Counted from the stretch's first letter, positions 36,181 through 48,699 are shown. The stretch: DNA of 64,000 bases from Rhizopus arrhizus (GCA_024220505.1 JAKZZE010000015.1:1116001-1180000); one strand, 5' to 3'. The notes: a model not told the origin generated them from the letters alone. Numbers and translations: made by a program.

Positions 36181-37296
36181 TGTTTACAGAATACGATCAC
36201 ACACCTTTTTTATTGAAAGGTATAAATACTGAAAGGGAAAGAGAGGGGAGTATTTTCAAATTCATCCATTCATGGTCAGGTCACAAAAAAAACACACACA
36301 CCCACTCATCATTGGATACAACCTCAATCAAAACCTTATTTCCCTTACTCCTGATTCCAGTTTTCAAAACAACTGTGAGACAAGGAAGAAACGAATGTTT
36401 ATTTTGAGAAAGCAATTAAAGTGGAGGGTTGAGCATATAAATCATTCATGGGTTGGCGCAATCATTCCTTCACCCTAAAGGAGAGAGAGAGCAAGAGGTG
36501 AACTTGGTCTTTGTGAACACGAATGTATCACAATAAAAATCTGTGTAATGAACATTGTGGTCAGATTTTTTCACGAGACATTTGGGGATAAAGACTGATA
36601 ACGCTGTCTGAGTATTGGGATATATAAGCAGTTAAACATGAAGCTAAAATGTGGAAGCATACTCTTATTTGAGCACAAGGCTATTTTCTGAGTCGTCCAA
36701 CGTTCTTTTAAATTGTGTTTGGTTGTCCATTAAAAAAGTTTTTAGGGTCAATATTTGAAAAAAAAAAAAAAAAAAAAAAAAAAACATTTTTAAATTACGG
36801 GGGGGGGTTTATGTTACATCTCGTGCAATGAATTCAGTGATCTCAAAAGACTATTTATGGTGGCTATCGACTGCCATCATTTCAACCTCTCTTCTTGTCA
36901 AATACATCTTTTGCTCCTTGGCAGAGATGCAATCGATCTAGACACATTCTATAACCGCCTAGTCATCAATCTCTACCGTAAGGGTAATACTGCCAGCAAG
37001 AAAAAGTTGGTCGGCTCGACATGTCTTTTTATTAATCCTAATAAACAAATGACTAATTTTTTCTTGAACAGCGTAGAGGTGTTGTCAGCGTATAGTTGTC
37101 ATGCTATTATAAATTCAGATCGAAAACTCAAACTATAGTGTACTTTGCAGTGAAAAATAGCATATGCACACATGACATGGCCGAAAAATGGACTGGATAG
37201 ACTTGCTTTGAAAACAAAACTTGTTCATACATTGTTGTATATTATATCTTTTATTTTAAAGAGAATCAGTATACATTGTTTACCAAGGCATACAAG
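36181..37296. other. Intergenic region with homopolymers
   Basis: It contains an A run at about 36760-36783 and a G run near 36801-36807. The plus-strand frames here look non-coding. Confidence 0.45.
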
Positions 37297-39119
37297 CTAC
37301 AAACGAGCCCCCATTGGAAAATTCTTCATTGCCTGGCGTATGCCAAGATCAGCCATCACCTCTTCACTGCCACCAAGGATAGCGGTAAACTACATTTTTT
37401 TTTTTCCGATTAATAAGTATGTGACGACCGATATCTCTTCTACCTTGTATGTTCTTTGCAATGTTTCGATCTGTCTACCCATACCCGTTTTTGTAATGGC
37501 TCTGCCACCGAATATTTGACAAGCATCATCGGAAACTTCATGCAACATTCTAGTCACCTTGTATTTACAAAGGGCTATGGGACCTGCGAGCTTTGTAGCT
37601 TGTTCTTTGTAGTTCATATGATTCATTTGATAAGTCAAGTTTTCTAACCAGTGATGAACACTTTCAACGGAAGAAATCTATTTTTTTTTTTTTTTTTCAT
37701 TGGATGAGTGAATGCAAATAGCTCACTTTTTTTTTTACCATGCGTGCCAATTTAAAACGGATCACTGGCTGGTCTATTAATCGTTTACCAAACACTTTTC
37801 TTTGATGTGCCCATTTGAAGCATTCTTCGACTGCAACACGAGCAGTCATCGTAGCGCCTGTAAGCATGCTCCAGCGTTCATGATTAAAATTAGAGAGGAT
37901 AACAAACAATCCCTTGTTTTCTTGGCCAAGCAAATTCTCTACAGGCACTTTTACCTATGACGTAGGATAAGTAGTGACCAAAAGAAACAAGACATTTTAC
38001 ATTTTCAAATGTCACATAGGCAGTTCCGGCAGAAGAAGAATACGATGTCTTGATCGGCTTTGTTTCCACCCCTTCTGTACGCTCAATCAAAAGCATCGAT
38101 AGGCCTCCCTCGGTTCGTACGGCGGTCGAAAAGTAATCTGCAAAATGACCTATATCCTCACTCCCGTCACTTTCTTGTTCTTCACTTTGATCGCTTACCG
38201 CTCGTGATCCACTTTTTGGTGCCGTTCACAACATAGTGTTTCCCATCTGGCGTTTTCACCGCCACCGTCCTGATGCTTGCCACATCTGAACCTGCATAAG
38301 GCTCTGTGATAGCCAGGGCCATGCGCTTCTTACCGCTCAAGACCTCAGGTACCACCTTGGCCTTCAGAGCCGGTTGACCAAAGTTCAGCACGGTCGGAAT
38401 CGATATCATCATGCCTGCCAGCAGTCCAGAGGTAAATCCGGGCGAGGCGAGTCTTGCGAATTCTCCGTGTAAGAGCAGCTCGTGAAAATAATCATACTCG
38501 GAGGGCTGGATGCCGCCAGGAAGCTCAAAGGCCTCCAGCCAAGGACCTGGCCCTATGTTGGCTGCAAGAAGACCATAGGAACCTAGCTTCTGAACAAGCT
38601 CATCCGAAGGTCTTTCTTCCCTATCCTCGTACTGTCTTGCTTCTGACATCAAGCCGTCGAGGATACGACGGACAGCAGCTCTGAACTTGAAGTGAGATTC
38701 CCTATCTCATTCTGAAATTAATCTTTTTTTTTTTTTTTTTTTTTTTTTCACTTTGGGTATCTGTCTGTTTACGTGTAATAGGGCGATTTAAATCCTTGCC
38801 ATGCATTGGGTTCAGCATAAGGCACTTTTGATACCGCACCCATCTCTCGTAACTCTATCTGGGGTTGATAGCCAGCAATGAACCCAATCTGGTAACGATC
38901 GTATCTTTCGAGCACGTCCTGTCTGTGTAAGCCGTAAAATGCATCCGTAGCATCTTGACCGGCCACTTCAAGTAAAGGAAAGAGACCACCAGGGTGTAAA
39001 TCTGTAAATCGACTCAAATCGTAAACTACGCCATCAATGATGATCCAAAGGTCTTTAGCAGAGTTGTGCAGAACTACTTCGCTTTCTTCAAATAGTTTCA
39101 ATTCCTTTTTGGCTGACAT
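37297..39119 (-). CDS. Cytochrome b5-acyl-CoA dehydrogenase fusion
   Basis: Exons 39119-38773, 38701-38199, 38149-38001, 37954-37739, 37677-37444 and 37389-37297 join in frame to 513 residues. Residues 1-85 form a cytochrome b5 domain with heme ligands in LHPGGLFPLLE and YGLHRQDV. From about residue 120 an acyl-CoA dehydrogenase follows: ITEPYAGSDVASIRT (signature 1), KKWITSGGHFADYF, SNFNHERW, IFGGRAITKTGMGR and the end GGSEEVMADLGIRQAM. The fused b5 suggests that electrons from the FAD could pass to heme. The order b5 then ACAD is known in fungi. There is no obvious peroxisomal tripeptide (ends GARL, not SKL-like) and no strong mitochondrial presequence. Confidence 0.92.
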
Positions 39120-39697
39120 GGTAAAAAATAAAAAATAAAAAGAGAAAGGAAATGATTTTCGTGTTTAAATGTAGATCAAAACCTGATTTATTCCCAAGCA
39201 ATTGCGAATCATTACCCAAAATGAAAAGAAAATGCTTAGTAAACCATGGATGTGTACACAAGAGGAAAAAATAAATAAATACGCATAATCTAAATTCCCA
39301 TAGAAATCTCAAGAAAGGTTCTCAATTGACTTTTTTTACATCAGTAACAAGCTGTCTGGTATTCTATCGGTTTCTCTCTAAGCCATCTATGTCCCATGTC
39401 TCTCTTGAATTGATTTATTAAATCCTGCTTTATCAGTAACTTAAATCGTTTCATTCTCATCATGAAAAATGTGTTTCTATCCATGTCACACTACACATAT
39501 GGACGGACAAACTTTATCCCCTTGAGTAAAGAGGGTATTTCTTCATGCTTGTTTTATGATTGGTTGATGTTTAATGTCAGCAACAAAGCAAAATCGTATG
39601 CCTGCATGGAGTGTTTATTTTAAATGCAATAGCCTTTTCAGGGGGGGGGGAAGAGGTAGATAAGATGTGCAAGTCATTAGGCTAATCATTCGCTTTT
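39120..39697. other. Intergenic region
   Basis: About 580 bp upstream of the b5-ACAD gene and downstream of the next minus-strand gene. It has a G run at about 39641-39650. Nothing else was recognised. Confidence 0.5.
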
Positions 39698-40327
39698 TCA
39701 CTGGCCATGCTCACCGACGACTTGAATGGATGTAGGAGGCTTTGCACTGATAACATGGCTTGGTGTAGGGTCATCATTCAAGAGATGAACGGCCTGTCGA
39801 ATATAACTTTCTGCAGGTTTGAACCATTCTATTTCAAGGTCATCCATGATATCACCTAGCCTTGTTCCACTAGCCACAATGATTCTACTCAAAGAAGGAA
39901 TCATGCTATCCCTGGATTCCAATCGGGGTCGGATCTCTACCTTGACTCGTTCAACATCATAAATACTCACAAAGAATGACTTGATGTAATCATAATATCC
40001 TTGCTCACTATCGTACAGCTGCTGGAGATCAATGACCAGCTCCGTATGTACCTTGTCGTTGCCTCTACTGGCAAAAAGAGAATTTTCGAGTGTCAGCTCT
40101 TGGTGTTGCTTGATCCAGTCTAAAATCTCTTGTCGCTTTCCATAAAAGATCCAACGGGTTGTATTTCCGGTACTTGACACTGTAATTTTTGTGGATAAAA
40201 GAGGTGGCGAAATGACTTGACCCATTTGTCCTGGAATAGGATCTAGACATGGTGTGAGCATTGCAAATATAACTGTCTTTTATCTTATTCACTACGAACC
40301 CATTTCATAACCGTAAATTAGCGACAT
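39698..40327 (-). CDS. Conserved-looking hypothetical protein
   Basis: My preferred model has a tiny first exon (40327-40300, MSLIYGYEM) spliced by a weak GTTCGT donor to 40242-39698, giving 190 residues. The intronless alternative starts at ATG 40261 (187 residues). The body (ITVSSTGNTTRWIFYGKRQE, later VERVKVEIRPRLESRDSM) alternates predicted helices and strands, has no membrane segments and ends in a Pro/Ser tail. I do not recognise the family. The N-terminal choice is uncertain; the rest is well supported by codon character. Confidence 0.65.
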
Positions 40328-41062
40328 TCTTTAAAAAAAAAAATTCTGAGAAAAAGAAACAAAAGAAATAAAAGAAGCTGTAGAAAAAAAAAAAAAAAAG
40401 GACATCATTTGAAACAAAATACGATGGTTTAATATGTGACTTTAAATTTTTTTTTTTTTTTCAAGTAATCCTAATATGAAAGCCTACAACTCATCTTTCT
40501 TCCTTTCATCAACTTATGTTTGACTCTTTCACTTGCACTTTTGTCAAGCAAAGATGTTGTACAACTAAACAGAGGTTGGAAAAATAAAATCCCCGCTTAC
40601 AACTTTGCCTTTTTTTTTTTTGGTGGAACCTGTAGCTGACGTTTGTCGTATATTCTATTCTCATTTTTTGGTGGAAAAACTTTTGAATAGAAAATGTTGA
40701 AGAGGCCGACTTTTTGCTGTGACGAAAATCTATTATAGCCTATATGAGTTTTGTAATGAAAGAATAGATTCGGAACCTTTGAAATACAAGAGTTAGAATA
40801 TGAACTTGCTTTTAACAGAAACTTTTTTTCAATAAACATAAACTTTAATAAGATATGCACTTGTTTACATGGACAATAGGTGTCTTGACTTTCAAATCAG
40901 CAAGATTGCCTATTGGCAGCCAAGACGACAGTTGAATGATTTCAAATCTTGCGCGTTATTTAACAGTTGGACTCTGTCAAAGACTTTGAATCGATTTTCA
41001 TGATGACCTTTTGTTAGTTTTTATTTCATCATTCATATTGTTCACCTTCAAGGTTTTTAAAG
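40328..41062. other. Intergenic region
   Basis: A and T runs (about 40333, 40386, 40449, 40610). The minus-strand frame 40597-40860 lacks an ATG at its start and looks non-coding. Confidence 0.45.
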
Positions 41063-41428
41063 TCAAACATAGGGGTCGTCATCTATCGTCTTTTCATTGT
41101 ACTCAATAAAAGATTCAAAGATCTGTTAAAAAACATATTTTTTTCATGTTATTATTTACCTAGAGTACTCTTATTAACCTGATCATCTAAATCTCGTTTA
41201 TGTAAAGTTTGCTTTACACTACTGTAAGGTGATACGAAAGCTTTGTCTACAAGTGATCTTTGACATTGGCCACTCTTTGTAATAGAGCTACTCAATTATT
41301 ATTTGATGTCTTTGATTTTCCACACGATCCAACAATAGGATATTCATCCATTGGTTCACGTAGGCATGATGCCTTGGTATTATATTCATCATGTTATTTG
41401 CAAGATCAACTATAAAACCAGAATTCAT
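41063..41428 (-). pseudogene. Small gene or gene remnant with one clear intron
   Basis: Two pieces splice cleanly: 41274-41179 (SGQCQRSLVDKAFVSPYSS) and 41122-41063 (IFESFIEYNEKTIDDDPYV, then TGA). Upstream, ATG 41428 opens MNSGFIVDLANNMMNIIPRH, which stops at an in-frame TAG just before the first piece. The upstream part may therefore be broken or belong to an exon I cannot place. The family is unknown. Confidence 0.35.
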
Positions 41429-42497
41429 TTTTAAGCTTTACCATAATACATGCTATCTAAAACATTGAAATGATGTCTTCTTCAATTCTTTTATCTTTGC
41501 CTCTGTTTGTTTTTTACAATTCTAGGTCTCAACTAATTCTCTAAAGAATTGTTTGAGACTATCAGAACAAGACAGGACATGCGATTATGCTAATCCAGAA
41601 AGAAAAAAAAATGATCTCAAGCATTCCTTATCATTGGAACAAGAGAGGATCATGAAGTGTATCATAGCCACTGAGTTGCGTTGATCATAAAAGTATCTGA
41701 CGAACTCCCCCAGTTAACAAGAATCACAGCAAGATCCATGGAGACACCTTGATCTAGAAGACGTCAAAGATCGAATAAAAGCCCGAGACAAGGAAGTGAA
41801 CTCTTGGACAAAGTGCTAGCAGACAACAGTTGTCGGATGTTCTTGTGTCTGGATGAGGACGAGCCTGTGGATCGAGATGATCTCGTCATATCTTGAAACA
41901 TTGGATAGGACACAGTGTTTGATCCCTTGTATGTGGTTGGACAGCGAAAGGTTGGATAGCATGTCGTTTCTTGCCAGTTTTCTTGGGAGAGACCACTTGA
42001 GCCATCGGATGCACGAATGTTGCAAGAGAGAAAAAAAAAAAAGGGGAGGGGAAGGAAGGAGATTAGAACCAAGTCAGAAGGCAATCATAGCCAGGAGAAA
42101 AGTGTTCAGGTTCATCCATTCTGTAAGAGTATCGGTAGGAGACTCAGTCAAGAGGCACAGGAGCAGTGTCATCTGCTGGCTGCATAAGAATAGGAGCACT
42201 ATTGAGTTGCTCCTTTACGGGAGCAGTCATTTACTGCTGCATCCTGTGGATAGAGGACATGATGAAATGCAACATATATAGAGTATAAGCAGTGGTAATG
42301 ACTGAGCGAAAAAGAAGATTCAATACACTTTAAGATTCTAAACACCATTTCTGGTCTCAATCAAGACGTAACAAGTGGTCGAGATCCGGTTTGGTCGAAA
42401 TTGATTTTTGATTGGATGGATTTAGTTGCCACTTGGGTCCCAATTGAAGTGAAAATACATTCATAGTTCAGTCACATTTTTTTTTTCAACACAATCA
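41429..42497. other. Intergenic region
   Basis: About 1.07 kb. It contains an imperfect inverted repeat near 41526-41560 (GTCTCAA...TTGAGAC) and overlapping open frames on both strands at 41764-42281 that I cannot support as genes. Confidence 0.4.
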
Positions 42498-43116
42498 ATG
42501 GGTAAAGCAGCAAGATCAAAACTTAAATCAAGACATGGTGAAACACCTTCTCGTCAGAAAAAACCAGCAGCTATAAATAAAGATGTCTCTGCAACTAAAG
42601 TTAATGATCTTGATAACAAACAGCTTGAATTAGCTAAAAAAGAAATCAAAAAGAAGCAACGACATGAGGCATGGCTTGAAAGTGAGTGGAAGACTTGAAA
42701 AAAGAAAAAAAAAGTTGACATGTTCTTTATAAAATGTAGAACTCGATCATTCCTATGCAGTAAAGAAACAACAAAAGAAAAAAGAGATCAAAATTCAAAA
42801 TAATCTTGGAATGGATTTAAGCGGTATTGGAGATATTTTGGATACCATCAAGTTCAAGTCAAAGCCTGCGGTGACAGCTATGGCTACAGAAGAAGAGAAA
42901 AAGGAAAGCATCATACCAACGAATAAGATCAAATCAAAAAAGGCAAAGAAACAAGCAGAGTAAGTTTTGGATTCTTGTTCATGACACACTGGATTAAAAT
43001 TGATTGATAGAATGCAAGAAATAGTTCGAATGCAAAAATTGATGCAATTTGGAGAGTTCAAACAAAACCCGTTATCCACCATCCGTCAACATGTTCAAAA
43101 TACGTTTTGTCAATAA
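42498..43116 (+). CDS. Slx9/FAM207-like ribosome biogenesis protein
   Basis: Exons 42498-42681, 42740-42959 and 43011-43116 give 169 residues. It is very Lys-rich: a basic N-terminus (MGKAARSKLKSRHGE), a helix KKEIKKKQRHEAWLEKL, then NLGMDLSGIGDILDTIK, and a C-terminal block MQFGEFKQNPLSTIRQHVQN. The last block matches the Slx9 C-terminus (helix, FxxNP, IxxHxxN). Slx9 acts in the nucleolus in 18S pre-rRNA processing and 40S export. The introns are phase-consistent, and the length fits the family (about 170-210). Confidence 0.8.
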
Positions 43117-43225
43117 TCCTTGTTGATTTACCATTTTTAGATGTTTTCAAAAACATTGATCGCACTGAAAAAATAAAAAAAAAAAAGAAGCACAGGTTTT
43201 TTTTTTCTCTTTATTTTTTAAAAAG

Positions 43226-44362
43226 ATGATGATGCCACCTCCTCCACTACCCGATCTTGTTCAACAGATGAATCTACAAAGATATAATGATTTGAGGTTT
43301 AGGGCTTATTGTTGTGGATGCATTGATAGCTCGATCAATAATCCCATCATTTATTTCTTGTGGGCTGTAAACCAAGCAAATCTCTTGATGTCAACCTCCC
43401 TCTTTAACCTTCTTCTTTTTAGGTTTTAAGCTTTTATTTTGCTATATTGGCCTTCTTACAAAAAAGTCGTATGTGATGAATGGAAGAGAATGAAGTCTGA
43501 ACTAATCTATTCACAGCCTTTTATTCATATCTTCAAATGATTCCACTGGTTGCCTTTGGTGCCATCAACTTATTGTTTGGTATTGTCAATTTATTTTGTC
43601 TGGCTTTATTTCTATTAAGGGTACATTGTTTTTATTATTTTGTTTCATTGACTAAACACAGTTCACGTCACACGTTTTACAGCCTCGAGTCGATGTAAGG
43701 ATCATTGGGATGTATCAATCAAGAATGACCGTATTCGCAATCACAGCTAATGCGATTGCTGTCCTGATCGTGACCTTGGTGAACTTTATCTTCTTTGCCT
43801 CAGATAAAGCTGGGTTTTACGATTGGTGTATCAGTTCTTCAACAAGCTACATGACAGATGTCTATCATCAAATCAACAATAACTCGACAGAGGTACTACC
43901 GATTTCACTAGAAAGTAAGGAAGATTATTATAATTGTCAAAGGTTATTTGAAGACGAAATAAAATGGTCCTTTGCATGCTTTGCTGTCATGACTGTTGTT
44001 TATGTAAGACAAAATGATAGGATATGCTCTTTGTGTTCATATCTACTTTCTTTTAGATTCACTGGATCCTTATTATCGCAGCAAGAACAACCTATCAATA
44101 CTTTAATCCGGTAGACATGCCACCACAGCCCATGCTTCCTGCTGCAGAGTATGGTAATATGGCACCGGCTTCAAAGGGATTCAAAGGACTCTATAGGAAT
44201 ATCAAGCCATCCAAAGGTCTGATGGAAGCTCTCTTGACTCATAAACAATACTCACACCACAAAGAAAGAAGCCAGTCAGATGAAAATACAGTGAAAGAAA
44301 AGCCAAGTGCTGAAGATCTTGTGAACAGAATGGAAAATGATATTCATACCTATCCGCTGTGA
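43226..44362 (+). CDS. Multi-pass membrane protein, family not recognised
   Basis: Exons 43226-43366, 43423-43468, 43517-43620, 43662-44003 and 44057-44362 give 312 residues. A Pro-rich start (MMMPPPPLPDL) is followed by a Cys cluster (YCCGCID).
Four hydrophobic segments follow: IIYFLWAVLSFYFAILAFL, LQMIPLVAFGAINLLFGIV, TANAIAVLIVTLVNFIFFA and ACFAVMTVVYIHWILIIAA. An extracellular or lumenal loop between TM3 and TM4 has possible N-glycosylation sites (NNNST). A soluble Pro/Lys-rich tail ends the protein. The Cys-rich start resembles four-TM lysosomal/Golgi proteins, but I cannot assign a family. Confidence 0.75.
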
Positions 44363-44744
44363 ACAGTGAACGCTCTTTCAGACAATGTGTAAATAAATAA
44401 ATAAAAAATAAGATTGCTTTTGGGCTCTATAAAGAATATCTGTTGATCATGCAACCGTTCTGTGTGTTGATAATGTTTTCACTATCCATAAAAATAATGG
44501 ATGAATCCTTCCAAACAAAAAGCGGATGCTATGCTTGGTTTGAGCCTAAAGTATCAACTGTGCTTATTTTTATGCTCATGAACAAGGGCCTCTCTATATA
44601 TGCTTCTTGTTTCAACTAGGTTTGATGTACAAAGCAATATCTATCGACTTTATTGCTTGTGCTCTTTCCAGAATCGGAGAATGGTGCCTAAAAAGGAAAT
44701 GGAAGGGTAGGTTTCAACTTTAGCCGGTATATATTTTTTTGCAC

Positions 44745-44771
44745 TACACTATTTCCAGAAATTAAAGTCGC
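44745..44771 (+). repeat. 27-bp direct repeat, copy 1 (transposon-end-like)
   Basis: TACACTATTTCCAGAA followed by ATTAAAGTCGC, identical to 45088-45114 in the same orientation. The start (TA then CACT) resembles a Tc1/mariner terminus after its TA target. Confidence 0.6.
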
Positions 44772-45087
44772 ATTTTATAAAGTTTTTTAATACAATTTAG
44801 TTGAAAAATTTACCTGCAAGTCTCCCTATAGAAGACACCTACTTTTGTATATTTAATTTGATGATAGTTAAATGAAGGAGTTGCATAGATTTAAATTTTA
44901 CTCTTCTCACTACTGGTTTTTTTTTAACAGGTGAGGAATAAAGAGGCGGGCTCATGTTCTCACAGATCTACACTGATCATATCAATACAGTTTCATCTCT
45001 CAGGTCGTAAACCATCTTCATTCACACTTGCACTAGATAAATGATGGCGTGGTCACAGACGATTTTTTACTGGATCTGTCGTAAATG

Positions 45088-45114
45088 TACACTATTTCCA
45101 GAAATTAAAGTCGC
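45088..45114 (+). repeat. 27-bp direct repeat, copy 2 (transposon-end-like)
   Basis: Identical to 44745-44771, 343 bp downstream. Flanking bases differ on both sides, so only the 27 bases are shared. Confidence 0.6.
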
Positions 45115-45720
45115 CGTGACTTATCGCAATTATATATAGATTGTTATTTCTTAAATGCTGTTTTATTCGACAAGTGTCACTCTATACAAAGATAATCATG
45201 AATTCGATTGAATCATGAAACTATATAAAAACAAAGCTTGATTGGGGAGTGTACTTTATTAAAGTAGACGGGTGAGTGAGAAGCAAGTGTTTATACTAGA
45301 CTGTTCAATGATATAGAGTACTTGAATCAAAGAATACATTGTCAATAAATACAAGTTGACTCTTCATTCTTATCATTCAATTTGATCTCCTCTTGCTTAT
45401 TTTCTGTTTTCATTTTATGAATAAAACAACTCTTTATATGAAACCTATTGATCCTCTTCAAACGCTATGACAAAGCTTCAGAAATGAACTGTGTAACAAA
45501 CCCTGAAGTGAATTTACCAGGTGAATGTCGTCCTTGGTCTACTCTTTTGTGTGACGTGATGTAGAACATTGTCATCCATCATCCGTCAACGTGTATCGAT
45601 TCGTCGCAAGATGGCTGGCTGAATCAAAAAAAGGCTCTAATATGTCTTGTACTTTTTCTCTTTTATTCTCAACGTTCTTTTAGAAGAAAAAAAAAGAGGG
45701 GGTGCACCCTTATGCTGAAT

Positions 45721-45730
45721 TGTATATAAA
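45721..45730 (+). promoter_or_regulatory. TATA box of the alkaline phosphatase gene
   Basis: TGTATATAAA, 40-50 bases before the ATG at 45770. Confidence 0.5.
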
Positions 45731-45769
45731 CCATTTCATTTTTCTGTCTTTTGATTTCTTTACTACTTT

Positions 45770-48383
45770 ATGAAAGGTCTTTTGATTACCGTTCTTACTT
45801 TGACCGCCGCCTCTTCTACTGTCTTGGCTGGCTCCCAACATACATTCTCTTCTCGACCAGCGGATCCCGAAGGTCAATTCCCTCGTCTCGGGGCCTGTCC
45901 TGACCCACATGCCTGTATTTTTCCTCCTGATGTGTAAGTTTGAATTCAAGCCCCATCTTTTTTGAAATTGCCACTCACTTTTCTTTTATGCTAGATCCAC
46001 TTTTCTTCCTGGCTCCTATTTTGATTTGAGAGTTGAACTTCATGCGTATGACAAGGATACGTCCAAACCGACCCCTGAACCTTATGATCAATTCAAGACG
46101 ACGATTCGTAAAGACAAGGGTAAGTGGGTGAATGTCAACAAATTCTTCAAGATCAAGTCTCAACCTGTCATCGAAAACTGGAAGTTCAATTGGACGGATT
46201 CAATTGAAAAACACTATGCTTCTGTACTCCAGAACGGACAGAAACCGATTCAAGTGGCTGTTGCCGCACGCGCTTGGAGAAAGTTGAAATTGACTGAACC
46301 TGGTCTTTATGAAATCAAAGTTCAGTATGGATCAAAGAAATCATATACGGTTCAATATCAAGTCGTCGAGGTAGATGCAACCACACATCCTAAACACATC
46401 ATTCACCCTGTTTCTTTAGCCTAAAAAACCAAAGAAAAAAGCAAAAAATGTCATCCTGTTCATTTCGGATGGTACCAACGTGGGCGTAAGTCATACAATT
46501 GCTCACCTATAAATAAAGGAACTCACCTTGTCAACAGATGATCACTGCCGCTCGTGCCCTTGCTCGTCAACATACCTCTGGCAAGTATCACAGTTTGCTT
46601 TCCTTTGAGGACTTTGATCACCTCGGACATGTCATCACAAACTCGGTCGACAGTCTCTTGACCAATTCGGCCAATTCTGCTTCGTCTTATGCCACTGGCC
46701 ACAAGAGTTCCGTGGACGCCTTGGGTGTCTATGCGGACTCGTCCAGTGATCCATTCGATGATCCCAAGGTGGAGCTGATCACGGAACTCATCCGTCGTCG
46801 TCAACCAAAGAAAGCGATCGGGATCGTATCTACAGCTTATGGACAAGTAAGTCATCCTGACCCGATCCCCCCTTGACTTATTCCCTTTTTTTCTTTAGGA
46901 CGCCACCCCTGCTGCCTTCATCTCTCATACCCGTCAAAGAATCCAACCGGCCGAAATCACCGATCAACTCCTTCACGGGGTTCACAACTGGACCCAGGCT
47001 GGTAAGAGACCGATCGATTCTCCCTTTTTTTTGTTCTGACATGATTCATAGTCCTCCCTGATGTCTGGTTGACCGGAGGTGCCGAATACTTTAAGGCGCC
47101 CAAGAGTTTGAAGGGAAATGATTATTACAAGGACTTTCAAAAGGAGGGCTATCATCTTGTGTTTGACAAGAAAGAACTTTTGAATAACAAACAGAAGGAT
47201 GAAAAATTGATGGGTATCTTTCGTAAGGGTAACCTGGATTCGTAAGTGCAAAAAACACATGTCTGTGATTTTCCTCTTACTCCTTCTCTTTTTTGACAGT
47301 TGGTTCGAAAGAAATCTGTATGTGAACAACACAGTGGGTAACATGGCCCATCCTGATCTAAGTGGTAAAGATGCCTTGGGATCCGATCAACCCGGTCTGT
47401 CAGACATGACCCTGGCCGCTTTGGAAGTATTGAAAAAGCGAGGTGGTGAGCATGGGTTCTTTATGATGTCTGAAGCGGCTTCGGTTGACAAATTGGTAAG
47501 CTGATTTGGTTAGCATGTTGACAGCAACTCATCTGTTTTCACAGCTACACATCTTTGATTTTCCTCGTGCCTGGGCTGACCTCATTGAACTGGACGTGAC
47601 GGTCAAGAACACAATCCAGTGGCTCAAGGTAAATGCAGATCGTTTTTGTAAACCGATCCGGGTTGACATCGTGTGTGATATAGGAAAATGGAGAATATGA
47701 AGATACCCTGATCCTCGTCACGGCTGATCACGCTCACTCGTTTGACGTGTGGGGCACGGTCGATCAGGCCTACATCCGTACGCATGACGACCAGTATGAC
47801 ATGCGGAACTCGATCGGTGTGTATGCTCAAGCTGGTTTTCCTGGTTACTTTGATCACAACCAGGATGGTTTCCCTGACAACTTTGTAAGTCGAACCCCTC
47901 ACGCCCTCCACTTGCTCATGCTCTTTTCATAGTCTCCAAAAATCACCCTGGCCGCCGGTACGTCCAGTGGACCGGATCATTTCGAAGCTTGGCAGACCAC
48001 CCAAACGGGTCCTCGTCAACCTACTGTCTCGGATGAACATGGTCACTATGTCGCCAACCCGAATGATGCGTCAGGAAAGAATGGAGGTAAGATTTAAACT
48101 GGGTGCAAAGAGAGAGAGAGAGAGAGAGACTCATCTGTTTCCCTAGCTGGTCTTCCATGGAATGGCAACCTTCCTTACGATCAAGTTCTAGGCGTTCACT
48201 CGATGAGTGATGTCTTTATCTATTCACATGGTAAAAACACGCACATAGACACTCTATCCAAATGCTTACTCTATCCTTTTAGGTCCTGGTTCTGACCTCT
48301 TTAAAAAGACATTTGAAAATTGGGACTTGTTCTTCAAAATGACAGAAGCAATGGATCTCCAACGTCCTTCCGAAGATGAATAG
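45770..48383 (+). CDS. Secreted alkaline phosphatase
   Basis: Twelve exons (45770-45933, 45995-46370, 46420-46485, 46538-46846, 46899-47001, 47052-47241, 47300-47495, 47545-47628, 47684-47884, 47933-48086, 48147-48230, 48283-48383) give 675 residues. A signal peptide (MKGLLITVLTLTAASSTVLA) leads into a 160-residue N-terminal beta-rich extension, then the phosphatase core: NVILFISDGTNVGMITAA (first metal Asp), TNSANSASSYATGHKSSV (nucleophile Ser region), FFMMSEAASVDKL and VTADHAHSF (metal Asp/His). It would hydrolyse phosphomonoesters outside the cell or in the vacuole. The residue before the presumed nucleophile is Asn where Asp is usual. An AG dinucleotide run lies in intron 10. Confidence 0.9.
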
Positions 48384-48410
48384 ATCATCTTTTTAAACAC
48401 TGTTTATACA

Positions 48411-48530
48411 GTGATTTGCGTTTGAACATAGAATTTTTAGTCTTATAAAATACACTTTTTTTCAGTCTGCAACGCATATTTTTCCAAAGAGCTTTTCCAA
48501 ATCTGTGAGTTAGGAACAACCATGTCTCCC
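48411..48530 (+). repeat. Dispersed repeat, shared with 60655-60805
   Basis: Starts CAGTGATTTGCGTTTGAA, continues TAGAATTTTTAGTCTTA and TTATAAAATACACTTTTTT, and later GAGTTAGGAACAAC. The same blocks occur in the same order at 60.66-60.8 kb with a 60-base insertion. Class unknown. Confidence 0.6.
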
Positions 48531-48699
48531 AAATGCTGCTTGGCTTAGACTGAAATTTGTAAGCCGTCTTGGCTTTTTGGCTTTGATGTTTTCTTGAAGA
48601 TACATTTCAGTCCAGCGCTTTGATTTTTTCTCTCTAGAATTATCTGGTACGTTCTCATTCTATTTCTGTTAATCGAAAGATCACAGCTGTTATACGCGT

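Larger units (their letters stand above)
44363..45769. other. Intergenic region with transposon-end-like direct repeats
   Basis: About 1.4 kb without genes. It holds two copies of a 27-base repeat (see separate entries), probably ends of lost Tc1/mariner-type elements. Confidence 0.5.

Noticed and set aside
40597..40860. Minus-strand 87-codon ORF
   Set aside because: It starts with a non-ATG codon, and its composition is that of AT-rich spacer with a poly-Lys end from an A run.
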